Shown in pieces: positions 1 to 11,251 of a DNA stretch of 56,964 bases. The notes beneath the pieces are model-generated. The model did not search any database. It saw only the letters and a program-made list of their open reading frames with translations, and was not told the origin of the DNA. Every line of letters begins with the position of its first letter. The stretch's first letter is position 1. The position numbers and the translations under genes were made by a program. Where the stretch lies: NCBI GenBank assembly GCA_035713725.1, contig DASTMZ010000076.1:1-56964 (forward strand). Reading direction: 5' to 3'. The stretch is from DASQPR01 sp035713725 (GTDB lineage Bacteria; Actinomycetota; Actinomycetes; Mycobacteriales; Micromonosporaceae).

Positions 1-88
1 AGCGAGCCGAAGCTGTCGAGACTTCGCGCTCTCGCGCGCGCAACGCGTCAACCGGGTCAGGAGCCGAGGTCGTCGTCGCGTCCGTCAT
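1..88 (-). CDS. possible N-terminus of an unidentified gene, cut by left edge
   Basis: An open frame starts with ATG at 88 on the minus strand and runs without a stop to the window edge (29 codons; Thr/Ala/Asp-rich start MTDATTTSAPDPVDALRARE). No product can be recognised from so short a piece. There is no clear Shine-Dalgarno in front of the ATG, so this could be a leaderless start or a chance open frame in GC-rich DNA. It would be in the same direction as the M3 peptidase that ends at 261. Confidence 0.3.
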   Translation of the reverse strand, partial: MTDATTTSAPDPVDALRAREREVSTASAR

Positions 89-210
89 AGATCGACGATC
101 GCACATGCGTACGACAAAACGGCGTCGAAAGTGGACGGCGAGCGAACCCGCGGTCCGTTGTGGCACAAACGATTCCGGACCTGCGGTCGCTACAGCGCGC
201 AGCGCCCGGG

Positions 211-252
211 CGCCACGAAGAACGGCGCGCCACGAAGAACGGCGCGCCACGA
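211..252. repeat. 17-bp tandem repeat, about 2.5 copies
   Basis: CGCCACGAAGAACGGCG is present at 211-227 and again, exactly, at 228-244, followed by eight more matching bases. Each junction forms an AscI-like GGCGCGCC palindrome. It lies 8 bp beyond the stop of the M3 peptidase gene, in its 3' flank. Confidence 0.85.
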
Positions 253-260
253 TCGACGTG

Positions 261-2312
<2,052 letters not shown>

Positions 2313-2493
2313 CAAACGATCTCTTCCGGGTCCGGGGTTCCGCGTCCGCACTGGTACGCGACGGGTGCAGCCGATCCTAACCGCCGACGGGCGGGCGACC
2401 GCGCCCCGGCGCGTGTGACATCGATACCCATTGCCGCACGCACAGCCGACTGATAGCGTCCCCGGCCGGATTGGTCTGTTGAGGAGCGAGCCC

Positions 2494-3261
2494 GTGGACG
2501 ATCCGCCGCGCACAGAGTCACCGCCCGGTTACCCGCAAGCCCCCTTTCCGCCAGGCGTACCGGCGCCCGGAGTGCCGTCAACGCGCCGTGGCCGTGCGAT
2601 GGTGTGGCTACCGGCCGTCGCGGTCGTGGTGGTCGTCCTCGCCGTCGCGGCGCTTGTCGTTGTGCATGCGGCGACACGTCACGTGAAACCGGGGCAATCG
2701 GCCGCGTCGACCGGTCCGCGGCCAACGCCACACGACTCGTCGCCGCTGATCGCGATCGGCGACGGCAATGCGCTACTGGCGCACGTCGTTCCGCCGCCCG
2801 CTGGCGCTCACGAGGAGATCGTGGAGGGTGCCACCGACGGTGTGTTCACGGCGGATCAGTATGCCAACACCTATTTCGACGACGTGTCCACGGCGAAGAC
2901 CGAACTCGGCGACTACGGCTTCGTAACGGCCGCGGACCGCACGTGGGACACCGCCTCCGACGTCGTGGATGCCGGCGTCCTGCAGTTCCGAGACACCAAC
3001 GGCGCGGCCGGATGGTTCGAGGACCAGCGCCGGGCGTTCGTCGGCGATCCTGATGCAGCCGAACAGTTCATTTCCGGCACGCCCGACGCCGTACGGTTCG
3101 AGTTCGCCAAGCCGGACGCCAACGGTTATCGCGAGGATGTATTGCTCGCGTTCCAGACAAATCTCGTGGTGGTCATCTTCGTCGACAGCGCCAAGATTCA
3201 CCGCGACGCCGACGTTGCCTTGCTCCGTCAGCAGTTGGTCGACCTCGCCAAGCCACTGTGA
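2494..3261 (+). CDS. membrane-anchored extracytoplasmic protein, function unknown
   Basis: Protein of 255 residues with a proline-rich cytoplasmic N-terminus, one transmembrane segment at about residues 36-58 (MVWLPAVAVVVVVLAVAAL) and a roughly 190-residue exported domain. I do not recognise the family. I chose GTG 2494 because GAGGAG at 2481-2486 is ideally spaced; an in-frame ATG at 2431 is possible but has no ribosome site. It is divergent from the M3 peptidase with about 180 bp between the starts. The exported domain has aromatic and acidic patches but no cysteines, lipobox or catalytic motif. It could be a sensor or cell-surface accessory; that is a guess. Confidence 0.75.
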   Translation: MDDPPRTESPPGYPQAPFPPGVPAPGVPSTRRGRAMVWLPAVAVVVVVLAVAALVVVHAATRHVKPGQSAASTGPRPTPHDSSPLIAIGDGNALLAHVVPPPAGAHEEIVEGATDGVFTADQYANTYFDDVSTAKTELGDYGFVTAADRTWDTASDVVDAGVLQFRDTNGAAGWFEDQRRAFVGDPDAAEQFISGTPDAVRFEFAKPDANGYREDVLLAFQTNLVVVIFVDSAKIHRDADVALLRQQLVDLAKPL

Positions 3262-3309
3262 TCGCGGGCGATGCGACGCTTCGGCGGTAGCACCGGATAG
3301 GTTGCACCC

Positions 3310-3882
3310 ATGGTGGCGGTGGCGGGGATCCTGCTCGCGGCGGGGGCCGGTCGGCGCTACGGCATGCCGAAGGCGCTTGTCACGTACGACGGCGGCTTAC
3401 TTGTCGAGCACGGCCTCGCCACGCTCCGCGATGGCGGCGCCGAGCCGCTGATCGTGGTCCTCGGCGCGCAGCACGACGAGGTACTCGCGCGGGCCGATCT
3501 GGCCGGCGCGAACGTCGTCGTCAACGCCGACTGGGACACCGGGATGGGATCGTCGCTCCGGACGGGCCTCGGCGCGCTGTCCGAATCGGCCGCCGACGCG
3601 GCCGCCATCCTGCTCGTCGACACGCCCGGCATCACCCCGGCGGCGGTACGGCGGATCATCGAACGCGGCGCGCCGGCGGCCCTGGTCGCGGCGACGTACG
3701 GCGGCGAGCTCGGCCACCCGGTTCTGCTCGGCCGTGATCACTGGCCGGGCGTGATCCAGGCGGCGATCGGTGATCGAGGTGCTCGGCCATACCTTCGCGC
3801 GCACCGTGATCTCGTGGCGTTCGTGCCATGCGACGACGTGGCGAGCGGCGAGGATTTGGACACGCCACCGGAGGCAGGATGA
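3310..3882 (+). CDS. mocA: MobA-like nucleotidyltransferase (molybdenum cofactor cytidylyltransferase type)
   Basis: A 190-residue NTP transferase. The N-terminal signature LAAGAGRRYGMPKAL matches the nucleotide-binding loop of the MobA/MocA family, and LLVDTPG fits the metal-binding loop. The family adds CMP or GMP to molybdopterin. Its place directly upstream of cox-type maturation genes and a molybdenum hydroxylase suggests it makes the cytosine dinucleotide cofactor (MCD) used by CO-dehydrogenase-like enzymes. That role is inferred from context; CTP versus GTP specificity cannot be read here. It is followed after about 110 bp by the CoxD-type ATPase, so co-transcription is likely but not certain. 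Confidence 0.85.
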   Translation: MVAVAGILLAAGAGRRYGMPKALVTYDGGLLVEHGLATLRDGGAEPLIVVLGAQHDEVLARADLAGANVVVNADWDTGMGSSLRTGLGALSESAADAAAILLVDTPGITPAAVRRIIERGAPAALVAATYGGELGHPVLLGRDHWPGVIQAAIGDRGARPYLRAHRDLVAFVPCDDVASGEDLDTPPEAG

Positions 3883-3885
3883 CGT

Positions 3886-3906
3886 CCCACCCCGGACGGG
3901 GGTGAC
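3886..3906 (+). terminator. small GC hairpin after the mocA-like gene
   Basis: CACCCC (3888-3893), a short GGAC loop and GGGGTG form a 6-bp hairpin, possibly extended by flanking CGT/ACG, directly after the stop of the nucleotidyltransferase gene. There is no T-run, so it may be a weak terminator or an mRNA-stabilising structure. Confidence 0.35.
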
Positions 3907-3991
3907 GTAGCACCGATGGCGGGCGCGGCAAGATCGCGTGAAGGGTACCCAGGGCTGGCGAATTGCCCGCGGTCGGCGTCATAGTTCAGCC

Positions 3992-4942
3992 ATGAGCCCT
4001 GACGACGCCGACGGGACCGCGGCGATCTCCGACGACGCCCGTGGCGAGCCCGTCGATCGGCCCGCCGGTGGTTACACCGCGCCGGAGCAGCTGGCCAAGG
4101 CGCTCGCCGAGGTGGGATATCTCGCCGACGAAGGTCTCGCGACCGCGGGATACCTCGCCATGCGGCTCGGCCGGCCGTTGTTCCTGGAGGGCGAGGCGGG
4201 CGTCGGCAAGACGGCGTTCGCCCAGGCGCTCGCGGACGCGACCGGTGCGCACTTTGTCCGCCTCCAGTGTTATGAGGGCATCGACTCCTCGCAGGCGCTC
4301 TACGACTGGGACTTCCCACGCCAGATCCTGCACCTGCGCACGCTCGAGGCAACCGGCGCACCGCTCGATGCCGCGGTCGTCGAGGCCAGCCTTTACGATC
4401 GGCGATTTCTGATCGCACGCCCGCTGCTCCAGGCGCTGGAGAACGACCCGTGCGTGCTGCTCGTCGATGAGATCGATCGGGCCGACGACGAGTTCGAGGC
4501 GTTTCTGCTGGAGATGCTCGCGGATGCGGCGATCACCATCCCGGAGGTCGGGCGCATCGCCGCCGTGCATCCGCCGCTCACGGTGCTGACCAGCAATCGG
4601 ACGCGCGAGGTGCACGACGCGTTGAAGCGCCGCTGTCTTTACCACTGGGTCGAGCACCCGGGCTTCGAGCGCGAGGTGCAGATCCTGCGGACCCGTCTGC
4701 CGGACCTGACCACGCGGCTCGCGGAGCAGGTCGCCGAGGCGGCCGGCCGGATGCGCGCGATGGACCTGCTCAAGCCGCCCGGCGTCGCGGAGTCGCTGGA
4801 CTGGGCCGGCGCGCTCGTGGTGCTGGGCGCCCGTACGCTTGACCCGGACGTCGCGGCCAGCACGCTGGGTACGGTGCTGAAATACCGAGAGGACGCTGAC
4901 CGGGTCGCCACCCAGGGCCTGGCCGCGCTGATCGGCGGTTGA
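3992..4942 (+). CDS. coxD: MoxR-type AAA+ ATPase, CoxD-like
   Basis: A 316-residue AAA+ ATPase. Walker A GEAGVGKT is at residues 67-74 and Walker B LLVDEID, with D159-E160, follows; a sensor-like TSNRTRE segment comes after. The MoxR/CoxD branch acts as a chaperone with a VWA partner. In cox clusters of aerobic CO oxidisers, CoxD helps assemble the metal centre of the molybdenum enzyme. ATG 3992 (MSPDDADG) was chosen as the point where family-like sequence begins; the ribosome site is weak. It precedes the VWA gene by one base, which supports an ATPase-VWA pair. Confidence 0.88.
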   Translation: MSPDDADGTAAISDDARGEPVDRPAGGYTAPEQLAKALAEVGYLADEGLATAGYLAMRLGRPLFLEGEAGVGKTAFAQALADATGAHFVRLQCYEGIDSSQALYDWDFPRQILHLRTLEATGAPLDAAVVEASLYDRRFLIARPLLQALENDPCVLLVDEIDRADDEFEAFLLEMLADAAITIPEVGRIAAVHPPLTVLTSNRTREVHDALKRRCLYHWVEHPGFEREVQILRTRLPDLTTRLAEQVAEAAGRMRAMDLLKPPGVAESLDWAGALVVLGARTLDPDVAASTLGTVLKYREDADRVATQGLAALIGG

Positions 4943-4943
4943 C

Positions 4944-6053
4944 ATGTCACGCGACGTGACCGGAGTCCTCGTCGAGTTCGCTCGTACGCTGCGGCACGCC
5001 GGAGTGGACGCGTCACCGCAACGCGTCGCGTCGATGCTCGCGGCGGTCGATGCCCTGGACGTCACGGACATCCGGGACACCTATTGGGCCGGCCGCATGA
5101 CGTTGTGCGGAACGCTTGACGACCTCGGAATCTACGACTCGGCCTTCGCCGCGTATTTCGGCGGCCACGCGCCGATCCGCGGCCTACCCGTGCCGCTGGC
5201 GCCGGTGCTGCCGCGTCCGGCGCTTCCGTTCGGCGCTGCTTCACTGGGCGACGATGGCGACACCGCGGAAGCGGTCCAGGTCTCGGTCTCGGCCGCCGAC
5301 ACTGAGGTGCTGCGGAGCAGAGACGTCGCGACCTTGTCGGCCGTGGAGCGCGCCGACGTCCGGCAGATGATCTCGATGCTCGCCGTCGGTACGGCGCCGC
5401 GATCCAGCCGTCGGCGAGTGGCAGCGGCACGGGGCGAGGTCGATCCGGGGCGTACGGTGCGGGCGATGTTGCACCGCGGCGGTGAACCGACCCGACTGGA
5501 GTACCGCCGCCGGCGCACCACGCCACGGCGCCTCGTGCTGCTGGTGGACGTGTCCGGCTCGATGGCGCCGTACGCCGACGCGCTGCTGTGTCTCGGTTTC
5601 GCCGCAGTTCACCGCGCGCCGAGCCGCACCGACGTGTTCACCATCGGCACCCGGCTCACCCGGGTCACGCGTGCGCTCCGCCACCGCGATCCGGACGCGG
5701 CGCTCCGTGCGGCCGGCGCGTCGATCCCGGACTGGCACGGCGGCACCCGGCTCGCGGAATCGATCAAGGCGTTCCTGGACCGGTGGGGGCAACGCGGCAC
5801 AGCCCGGGGCGCGGTCGTCGTACTGTGCAGCGACGGGTGGGAGCGTGGCGACGCCGCGGATCTCGCCGAACAAGTCGCGCGGTTGTCCCGGCTGGCGTAC
5901 CGGCTGGTCTGGGTGAACCCGCACCGCGGCAAACCTGGCTACGAACCGCTCGCCGCGGGAATGGCGGCGTGCCTCGGTCATCTTGATGCTTTTGTATCCG
6001 GGCATTCGTTGGCCGCCCTCGAAGAGTTGGTAGGGGTGATCGCACATGCGTGA
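4944..6053 (+). CDS. coxE: VWA domain protein, CoxE-like
   Basis: A 369-residue protein with a C-terminal von Willebrand factor A domain. The MIDAS motif DVSGS is at residues 202-206, preceded by an arginine-rich linker (EYRRRRTTPRR). CoxE-type proteins work with the CoxD ATPase in maturation of molybdenum hydroxylases. The start ATG is only one base after the coxD stop and the end overlaps the next gene by 8 bp, so coxD-coxE-xdhC form one translationally coupled unit. No signal peptide is seen, consistent with a cytoplasmic role. Confidence 0.88.
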   Translation: MSRDVTGVLVEFARTLRHAGVDASPQRVASMLAAVDALDVTDIRDTYWAGRMTLCGTLDDLGIYDSAFAAYFGGHAPIRGLPVPLAPVLPRPALPFGAASLGDDGDTAEAVQVSVSAADTEVLRSRDVATLSAVERADVRQMISMLAVGTAPRSSRRRVAAARGEVDPGRTVRAMLHRGGEPTRLEYRRRRTTPRRLVLLVDVSGSMAPYADALLCLGFAAVHRAPSRTDVFTIGTRLTRVTRALRHRDPDAALRAAGASIPDWHGGTRLAESIKAFLDRWGQRGTARGAVVVLCSDGWERGDAADLAEQVARLSRLAYRLVWVNPHRGKPGYEPLAAGMAACLGHLDAFVSGHSLAALEELVGVIAHA

Positions 6054-7173
6054 CGTCCTCGACGATCTAGACCGTTGGTACGGCGAGGGTGCGCCGGTCG
6101 CGATGGCGACCGTGGTGGCGACGTGGCGGTCCGCGCCGCGACCCGCCGGCGCGACGATGCTCGTCGGCCCGGACGGCACCGCGGTCGGCAGCGTCTCGGG
6201 CGGCTGCGTGGAAGGCGCCGTCTACGAGTTGGCCCAACAGGTGGTCGCCTCCGGCGATCCGGTGTTGCAGCGCTACGGCGTCAGCGACGACGACGCGTTC
6301 GCGGTCGGGCTGACCTGTGGCGGCATTCTCGACATCTACGTGGAGCGCGTCGACGACCAGCTGTTCCCGCAGTTCAAGGACGTCGTCTCGGCGATTCGCA
6401 CCGGCCAGCCGGTGGCCGTGGTGACGTGCGTGCAGACCAACGGCGACGATCCGGAGCACCGCGTGGGGCACCGCCTCGTGGTCTACCCGGACCGCGCCGA
6501 AGGCACGCTCGGCAGCCAGCGCATCAACGACGCGGTGATCGACGACGTACGAGGGATGCTGGCCGCCGGCCGGACCGGCGTGCTGCGCTACGGATATCAG
6601 GGCGAGCGCCGCGGCGACGACCTGACGCTGTTCGTCGCCGCGTACCAGACGCAGCCACGCATGATTGTGTTCGGCGCGATCGACTTCGCCGCCGCCGTGG
6701 CACGCATCGGAGTGTTCCTCGGCTACAAGGTGACCGTGTGCGACGCGCGTCCGGTGTTCGCTACGAAACGTCGTTTCCCCGACGCGCACGAAGTGGTCGT
6801 CGCGTGGCCGCACCGCTATCTGCGAGCCGAGGCCGAGGCCGGCCGCGTCGACGAACGTACGGTCGTCTGCGTCCTGACACACGACCCGAAGTTCGACGCG
6901 CCGGTGCTCGAGGTCGCGCTGCGGTTGCCGCTGGCGTACGTCGGCGCGATGGGTTCGCGTCGTACGCATGACGACCGGCTGACGCGGTTGCGTGAACTCG
7001 GCATCACCGACGAAGAATTGTCCCGGCTCGCGTCGCCGGTCGGCCTCGACCTCGGCGCGCGTACCCCGGAAGAAACCGCGATCAGCGTTGCGGCGGAAAT
7101 CATCGCGGCCCAGTGGGGCGGCTCGGGTGAACGGCTGACGGAACTGGCTGGACGGATCCACCATGAACCGTAG
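6046..7173 (+). CDS. XdhC/CoxF family molybdenum-enzyme maturation factor
   Basis: A 375-residue protein with the two-part XdhC architecture. The N-terminal XdhC_CoxI domain carries SVSGGCVEGAV and LTCGG (two conserved cysteines). The C-terminal Rossmann-like domain begins near MIVFGAIDFAAAVARI and includes VGAMGSRRTH. Family members bind molybdenum cofactor and deliver or sulfurate it for insertion into xanthine-dehydrogenase-type enzymes. The ATG overlaps the coxE stop by 8 bp. A 284-bp space separates it from coxS, so the structural genes may have their own promoter; no hairpin is obvious there. Confidence 0.9.
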   Translation: MRDVLDDLDRWYGEGAPVAMATVVATWRSAPRPAGATMLVGPDGTAVGSVSGGCVEGAVYELAQQVVASGDPVLQRYGVSDDDAFAVGLTCGGILDIYVERVDDQLFPQFKDVVSAIRTGQPVAVVTCVQTNGDDPEHRVGHRLVVYPDRAEGTLGSQRINDAVIDDVRGMLAAGRTGVLRYGYQGERRGDDLTLFVAAYQTQPRMIVFGAIDFAAAVARIGVFLGYKVTVCDARPVFATKRRFPDAHEVVVAWPHRYLRAEAEAGRVDERTVVCVLTHDPKFDAPVLEVALRLPLAYVGAMGSRRTHDDRLTRLRELGITDEELSRLASPVGLDLGARTPEETAISVAAEIIAAQWGGSGERLTELAGRIHHEP

Positions 7174-7457
7174 GGTCCCGATTTCCGGTCGGCTCTACGT
7201 GACCCGTTAACCCGCAGATGCGACGTAACCAGCCGCGTTCTCCCAGCAAATGCGCAAACAGGCGGCGCTATCGCATCGCAGCCGTTGACCTGGTGACAGC
7301 ATTCAAGCGCCCGATGCGCGGCTGCAGATCCGCTGGGTAGCCCCCAGTTGGTCTTGCGCGCAGCCGGTTCACACGATTGGCTTTGAGCTACGCGCGCTCT
7401 TGGCGCGCCACCCACCTCCGCGCGGTCGCGCGGGTTCCGTCGTGAGCGGGAGGCCTG

Positions 7458-7964
7458 ATGGCTTCGGTCAGTGTCACCGTAGACGGCGTTCGTTACGACG
7501 ACGACGTCGAAGCTCGAACATTGCTCGTCCACTATCTGCGCGAGAACCTCGGCAAGGTCGGCACGGTCGTCGGTTGCGACACCAGCAACTGTGGCGCGTG
7601 CACGGTCCTGCTCAACGGCCGCAGCGTCAAGAGCTGCTCGGTTCTCGCGGTGCAAGCCGATGGCCAGGAGGTGACCACGGTCGAGGGCCTCGCTCGCGAC
7701 GGTGTGCTCCATCCCGTACAGCAGGCGTTCCATGACCGCCACGCGCTGCAGTGCGGGTTCTGTACGCCCGGCATGATTATGGCGGCGGTCTCGTTCCTTT
7801 CCGATGAGCCGAACCCGACCGGCGAACAGATCCGCGAAGGCATCGAGGGCAACCTGTGCCGTTGCACCGGATACCAGAACATCGTGCGGGCGATCTCTGA
7901 TGCCGCCGCCGCGATGCGGTCCGGCGACACCGCACAGCCGGCCGCGACGGAGGTGGCGGTATGA
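7458..7964 (+). CDS. coxS: [2Fe-2S] small subunit of CO-dehydrogenase-like molybdenum hydroxylase
   Basis: A 168-residue iron-sulfur subunit. Plant-ferredoxin-type cluster ligands are C40, C45, C48 and C60. The second all-helical domain has C99, C102, C134 and C136 (CGFC and CRC motifs). This eight-cysteine pattern is diagnostic for the small subunit that passes electrons from the molybdenum site to FAD. GGGAGG lies just upstream of ATG 7458. The stop overlaps the start of the large subunit (ATGA), showing coupled translation in the order S-L-M. Confidence 0.95.
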   Translation: MASVSVTVDGVRYDDDVEARTLLVHYLRENLGKVGTVVGCDTSNCGACTVLLNGRSVKSCSVLAVQADGQEVTTVEGLARDGVLHPVQQAFHDRHALQCGFCTPGMIMAAVSFLSDEPNPTGEQIREGIEGNLCRCTGYQNIVRAISDAAAAMRSGDTAQPAATEVAV

Positions 7965-10342
7965 CCGTCACCGACGAGCGCCCGGCCGAGGTTGGTGCGC
8001 CGCGCCGCCGCAAGGAAGACGCACGGCTGATCACCGGTCGCACCAACTGGACCGACAACATTGTGCTGCCCGGCATGCATTACATGGCCGTGTTGCGCAG
8101 CCCGGTCGCCCATGCCCGCATCAGCCACATCGACGTGTCGGCAGCGCGTTCGCGCTCCGGCGTCGTCGACGCGTTCACCGGCGCGGACATCGCCGACTTC
8201 CAAGGCTCGCTGCCGTGTGCGTGGCCGGTTACGCCGGACATGGTCCACCCGAACCGTCCGCCGCTCGCCGTCGACGAGGTCCGTCACGTCGGTGAGCCGG
8301 TCGCGGTGGTCATCGCGCGCAGCCGGAACGCGGCCGTCGACGCGCTCGAAGCGATCGACGTGGACTATGAGGATCTGCCCGTCGTGCTCGACATGGAGGC
8401 CGCGCTGGCCGAGGGCGCCGACCTCGTGCACAGCGACAAGGGTACGAACAAGAGCTACACCTGGATCTTCGAGTCCGGCGCGGCAGGCACCGGCGGCAGC
8501 ACCGACGAGGCGTTCGCGCAGGCCGAGGTCGTCGTCAAACGCCGCTACAAGCAGCAGCGCCTGATCCCGTCGTTCATGGAGCCCCGCAGCGTGGTCGTCG
8601 ACCCGACCGGTGACGTGATCACCGTGTGGTCGTCGACGCAGATCCCGCACATCACGCGGTTCCTGATGTCGTTGCTGACCGGTACGCCGGAGCACAAGGT
8701 ACGCATCATCGCGCCGGATGTCGGTGGCGGGTTCGGCGGCAAGATCGGCGTCACGGCCGAGGAGATGCTTTCGTTCTTCGCGGCCCGCCGGCTCGGCAAG
8801 CCGGTGAAATACACCGAAACCCGGTCCGACAGCCTGGTTTCCGCGCACCACGGTCGCGACCAGATCCAGGACATCGAGATCGCCGCGAAGCGCGACGGCA
8901 CGGTGCTCGGTCTGCGCGTGAACTTGCTCGCGAACATGGGCGCGTACCTCGGTCTGGTGGCGCCCGGCGTACCCCTGCTCGGTGCGTTCATGTACAACGC
9001 CATCTACAAATTCCCCGCGTACCGCTTCGAGTGCAGCGGGGTCTTCACGAACACCACGATCACCGACGCCTATCGTGGCGCCGGCCGTCCCGAGGCGACG
9101 TATGCCATCGAGCGACTGATGGACGAACTCGCCGTGGAACTCGGGCTGGACCCGATGGAGGTACGCCGCCGCAACTGGATCCGCCACGAGGAGTTCCCGT
9201 TCACCACGGTGGCCGGTCTGACGTACGACTCCGGCAACTACGAGGCGGCCACCGACAAGGCGATGGCACTGTTCGGCTACGACGCGCTCCGCGCGGAGCA
9301 GGCGAGCCGGCGCGCCTCCGGCGATCAAGTCCAGCTCGGCCTCGGCATCTCGACGTACACGGAGATGTGCGGGCTCGCGCCGTCGCGCATCCTCGGTGCG
9401 CTTAGCTACGGTGCCGGCGGCTGGGAGCACGCCGCGGTGCGCATGCTGCCCACCGGCAAGGTCGAGGTGGTCACCGGATCGTCCGCGCACGGTCAGGGTC
9501 ACGAGACGGCATGGAGCCAGATCGTCGCCGACCAGCTGGGCGTTGCGTTCGAGGACATCGAAGTGCTGCACGGCGACACGCGTACGTCCGTCAAGGGCCT
9601 CGACACCTACGGCTCGCGGTCGCTCGCGGTCGGCGGCATTGCGCTCTACCAGGCGTGCCAGAAGGTGATCGAGAACGCGAAGCCGGTGGCCGCACACATG
9701 CTCGAGTGCGACGTCAACGACGTCGAGTTCTCGAACGGCTCGTTCCGGGTCCGTGGCACACCCGGCGAAGGCAAGACGCTCGGCGACTGCGCGCTCGCGG
9801 TCTTCGCCGCGCACAACCTGCCCGACGGCATCGAGCCGAACCTCGACGCGGAGGCGGTCTACGACCCGACGAACTTCTCGTTCCCGCACGGCACCCACCT
9901 GTGCGCGGTCGAGATCGACACGGAGACCGGCGTCACGAAGATCCGCAAGTACGTCGCGGTCGACGACGTCGGCCGGGTGGTGAACCCGCTGATCGTCGAG
10001 GGTCAGATCCACGGCGGCGTGGTGCAGGGCATCGCACAGGCGCTGTTCGAGGAGGCCGTCTACGACGGATCGGGCAACCTTTTGACGGGTTCGTTCGTGG
10101 ACTACACCTTGCCGTCCGCGGCGGACCTCGTCGAGCTGGTCACCGACCGTACCGAGTCGCCCGCGCCCGGGCACCCGCTCGGCGTCAAGGGCGTCGGCGA
10201 GGCCGGCGCGATCGCATCCACGCCCGCCGTGGTCAACGCGATCGTCGACGCGTTGCGGCCACGCGGTGTCAACGACGTCGAAATGCCGTGTACGCCGGAG
10301 CGTGTCTGGCGTGCCGCGAACCTGAGTGGAGGCGCGCAGTGA
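7961..10342 (+). CDS. coxL: molybdenum-binding large subunit, form II CO-dehydrogenase-like
   Basis: A 793-residue aldehyde oxidase/xanthine dehydrogenase-type molybdopterin subunit. The diagnostic active-site loop reads AYRGAGR (residues 370-376), the form II signature; proven form I CO dehydrogenases have AYRCSFR, with the cysteine that binds copper. The conserved active-site glutamate is E747 in GVGEAG, and GGGFGGK is a typical cofactor-binding loop. The S-L-M gene order is also that of form II clusters. CO oxidation therefore should not be assumed: the substrate may be another aldehyde, heterocycle or carboxylate. It overlaps coxS by 4 bp and the FAD subunit by 4 bp. Confidence 0.93.
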   Translation: MTVTDERPAEVGAPRRRKEDARLITGRTNWTDNIVLPGMHYMAVLRSPVAHARISHIDVSAARSRSGVVDAFTGADIADFQGSLPCAWPVTPDMVHPNRPPLAVDEVRHVGEPVAVVIARSRNAAVDALEAIDVDYEDLPVVLDMEAALAEGADLVHSDKGTNKSYTWIFESGAAGTGGSTDEAFAQAEVVVKRRYKQQRLIPSFMEPRSVVVDPTGDVITVWSSTQIPHITRFLMSLLTGTPEHKVRIIAPDVGGGFGGKIGVTAEEMLSFFAARRLGKPVKYTETRSDSLVSAHHGRDQIQDIEIAAKRDGTVLGLRVNLLANMGAYLGLVAPGVPLLGAFMYNAIYKFPAYRFECSGVFTNTTITDAYRGAGRPEATYAIERLMDELAVELGLDPMEVRRRNWIRHEEFPFTTVAGLTYDSGNYEAATDKAMALFGYDALRAEQASRRASGDQVQLGLGISTYTEMCGLAPSRILGALSYGAGGWEHAAVRMLPTGKVEVVTGSSAHGQGHETAWSQIVADQLGVAFEDIEVLHGDTRTSVKGLDTYGSRSLAVGGIALYQACQKVIENAKPVAAHMLECDVNDVEFSNGSFRVRGTPGEGKTLGDCALAVFAAHNLPDGIEPNLDAEAVYDPTNFSFPHGTHLCAVEIDTETGVTKIRKYVAVDDVGRVVNPLIVEGQIHGGVVQGIAQALFEEAVYDGSGNLLTGSFVDYTLPSAADLVELVTDRTESPAPGHPLGVKGVGEAGAIASTPAVVNAIVDALRPRGVNDVEMPCTPERVWRAANLSGGAQ

Positions 10343-11196
10343 TCCCTTCGAAGTTCGACTACGCGAAGGCCACCAGCGTCGACGACGCGGTGCGGCTGCT
10401 CGCTCAAGGCGGCGAAGACGCGAAGGTGCTCGCCGGCGGGCAGAGTCTGCTGCCGTTGCTGCGCCTGCGGCTCGCCGCGCCGACACTGCTGGTGGACGTC
10501 GGCTCGGTGCCGGAGATGACGGGGATCCGCTACGACGGCGACGCGATCGTCATCGGTGCGTCCACGACCCATTCGGACGTCCTGAACAACGCGCTCGTCA
10601 AGCAATACGCGGCGCTCGTGGCGAAGGCCACCGCGACGGTCGCCGACCGTCAAGTGCGTCACCGCGGCACGTTCGGCGGTTCGCTCGCACATGCCGACCC
10701 GGCCGGTGACCTGCCGGCGGTGGCGACTGCCTCGGACGCGGTCTTCACGATCGCTGGCCCGAACGGACGGCGGCAGGTGCCGGCGTCGCAGTTCTTCGTC
10801 GACTATCTGACCACCGCGCTCGGCCCGGACGAGGTGCTGGTCTCGGTACGGCTGCCGAAACGTGCCGGTTGGGGCGCGCACTACGAGAAGTTCAACCGGA
10901 CCGCGCAGGCCTGGGCGATGGTCGGCGTCGCGGCGGCGGTACGCCGCGAGAACGGCCACATCGCGGAGGCGGCGGTAGGCCTGACCAACATGGGCTCGGT
11001 CCCGATCCGCGCCCGCGGCGTCGAGTCGGCCCTGGTGGGCGGCGCGGCGAGCGCGGAAGCGATCGGTGCCGCGGCCGCACACGCATCGGAGGGCACCAAC
11101 CCGACGAGCGACGTATCGGCATCTGCGGAATACCGCGCGCACATGGCTGGCGTGCTGACGCGGCGCGCGTTAGTCGCCGCGGCGGGGCTCGGCTGA
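10339..11196 (+). CDS. coxM: FAD-binding medium subunit of CO-dehydrogenase-like enzyme
   Basis: A 285-residue FAD subunit. It has the two FAD pyrophosphate-binding motifs of the family, AGGQSLLPLL near residue 34 and the TFGGSLAHADPAGDLPA region near residue 112 (usually TIGG). It receives electrons from CoxS. The GTG start at 10339 overlaps the coxL stop (GTGA), so it is translationally coupled; the reading frame is open further upstream, but that part is a shadow of coxL. A strong hairpin follows the stop and probably ends the transcript. Confidence 0.92.
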   Translation: MIPSKFDYAKATSVDDAVRLLAQGGEDAKVLAGGQSLLPLLRLRLAAPTLLVDVGSVPEMTGIRYDGDAIVIGASTTHSDVLNNALVKQYAALVAKATATVADRQVRHRGTFGGSLAHADPAGDLPAVATASDAVFTIAGPNGRRQVPASQFFVDYLTTALGPDEVLVSVRLPKRAGWGAHYEKFNRTAQAWAMVGVAAAVRRENGHIAEAAVGLTNMGSVPIRARGVESALVGGAASAEAIGAAAAHASEGTNPTSDVSASAEYRAHMAGVLTRRALVAAAGLG

Positions 11197-11212
11197 CACC
11201 ACGATTCGAGAA

Positions 11213-11251
11213 GGTTGCGCGCCGGCGGACGACGTCCGTCGGCGCGCAACC
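11213..11251 (+). terminator. hairpin terminator after coxM
   Basis: GGTTGCGCGCC (11213-11223) pairs perfectly with GGCGCGCAACC (11241-11251). The 17-base loop holds the GACGTC palindrome, which can extend the stem. It lies 16 bp after the coxM stop and is followed by CGTTT. It fits a rho-independent-like terminator of a GC-rich genome. Confidence 0.75.

Noticed and set aside
7532..10486. 984-codon open frame on the minus strand opposite the CO-dehydrogenase-like genes
   Set aside because: It is Arg/Val/Asp-rich without recognisable domains and mirrors coxS and coxL, whose motifs are unmistakable. Long antisense frames are expected from the G/C-biased third positions. The same holds for frames at 11296-13134 and 20139-22613.
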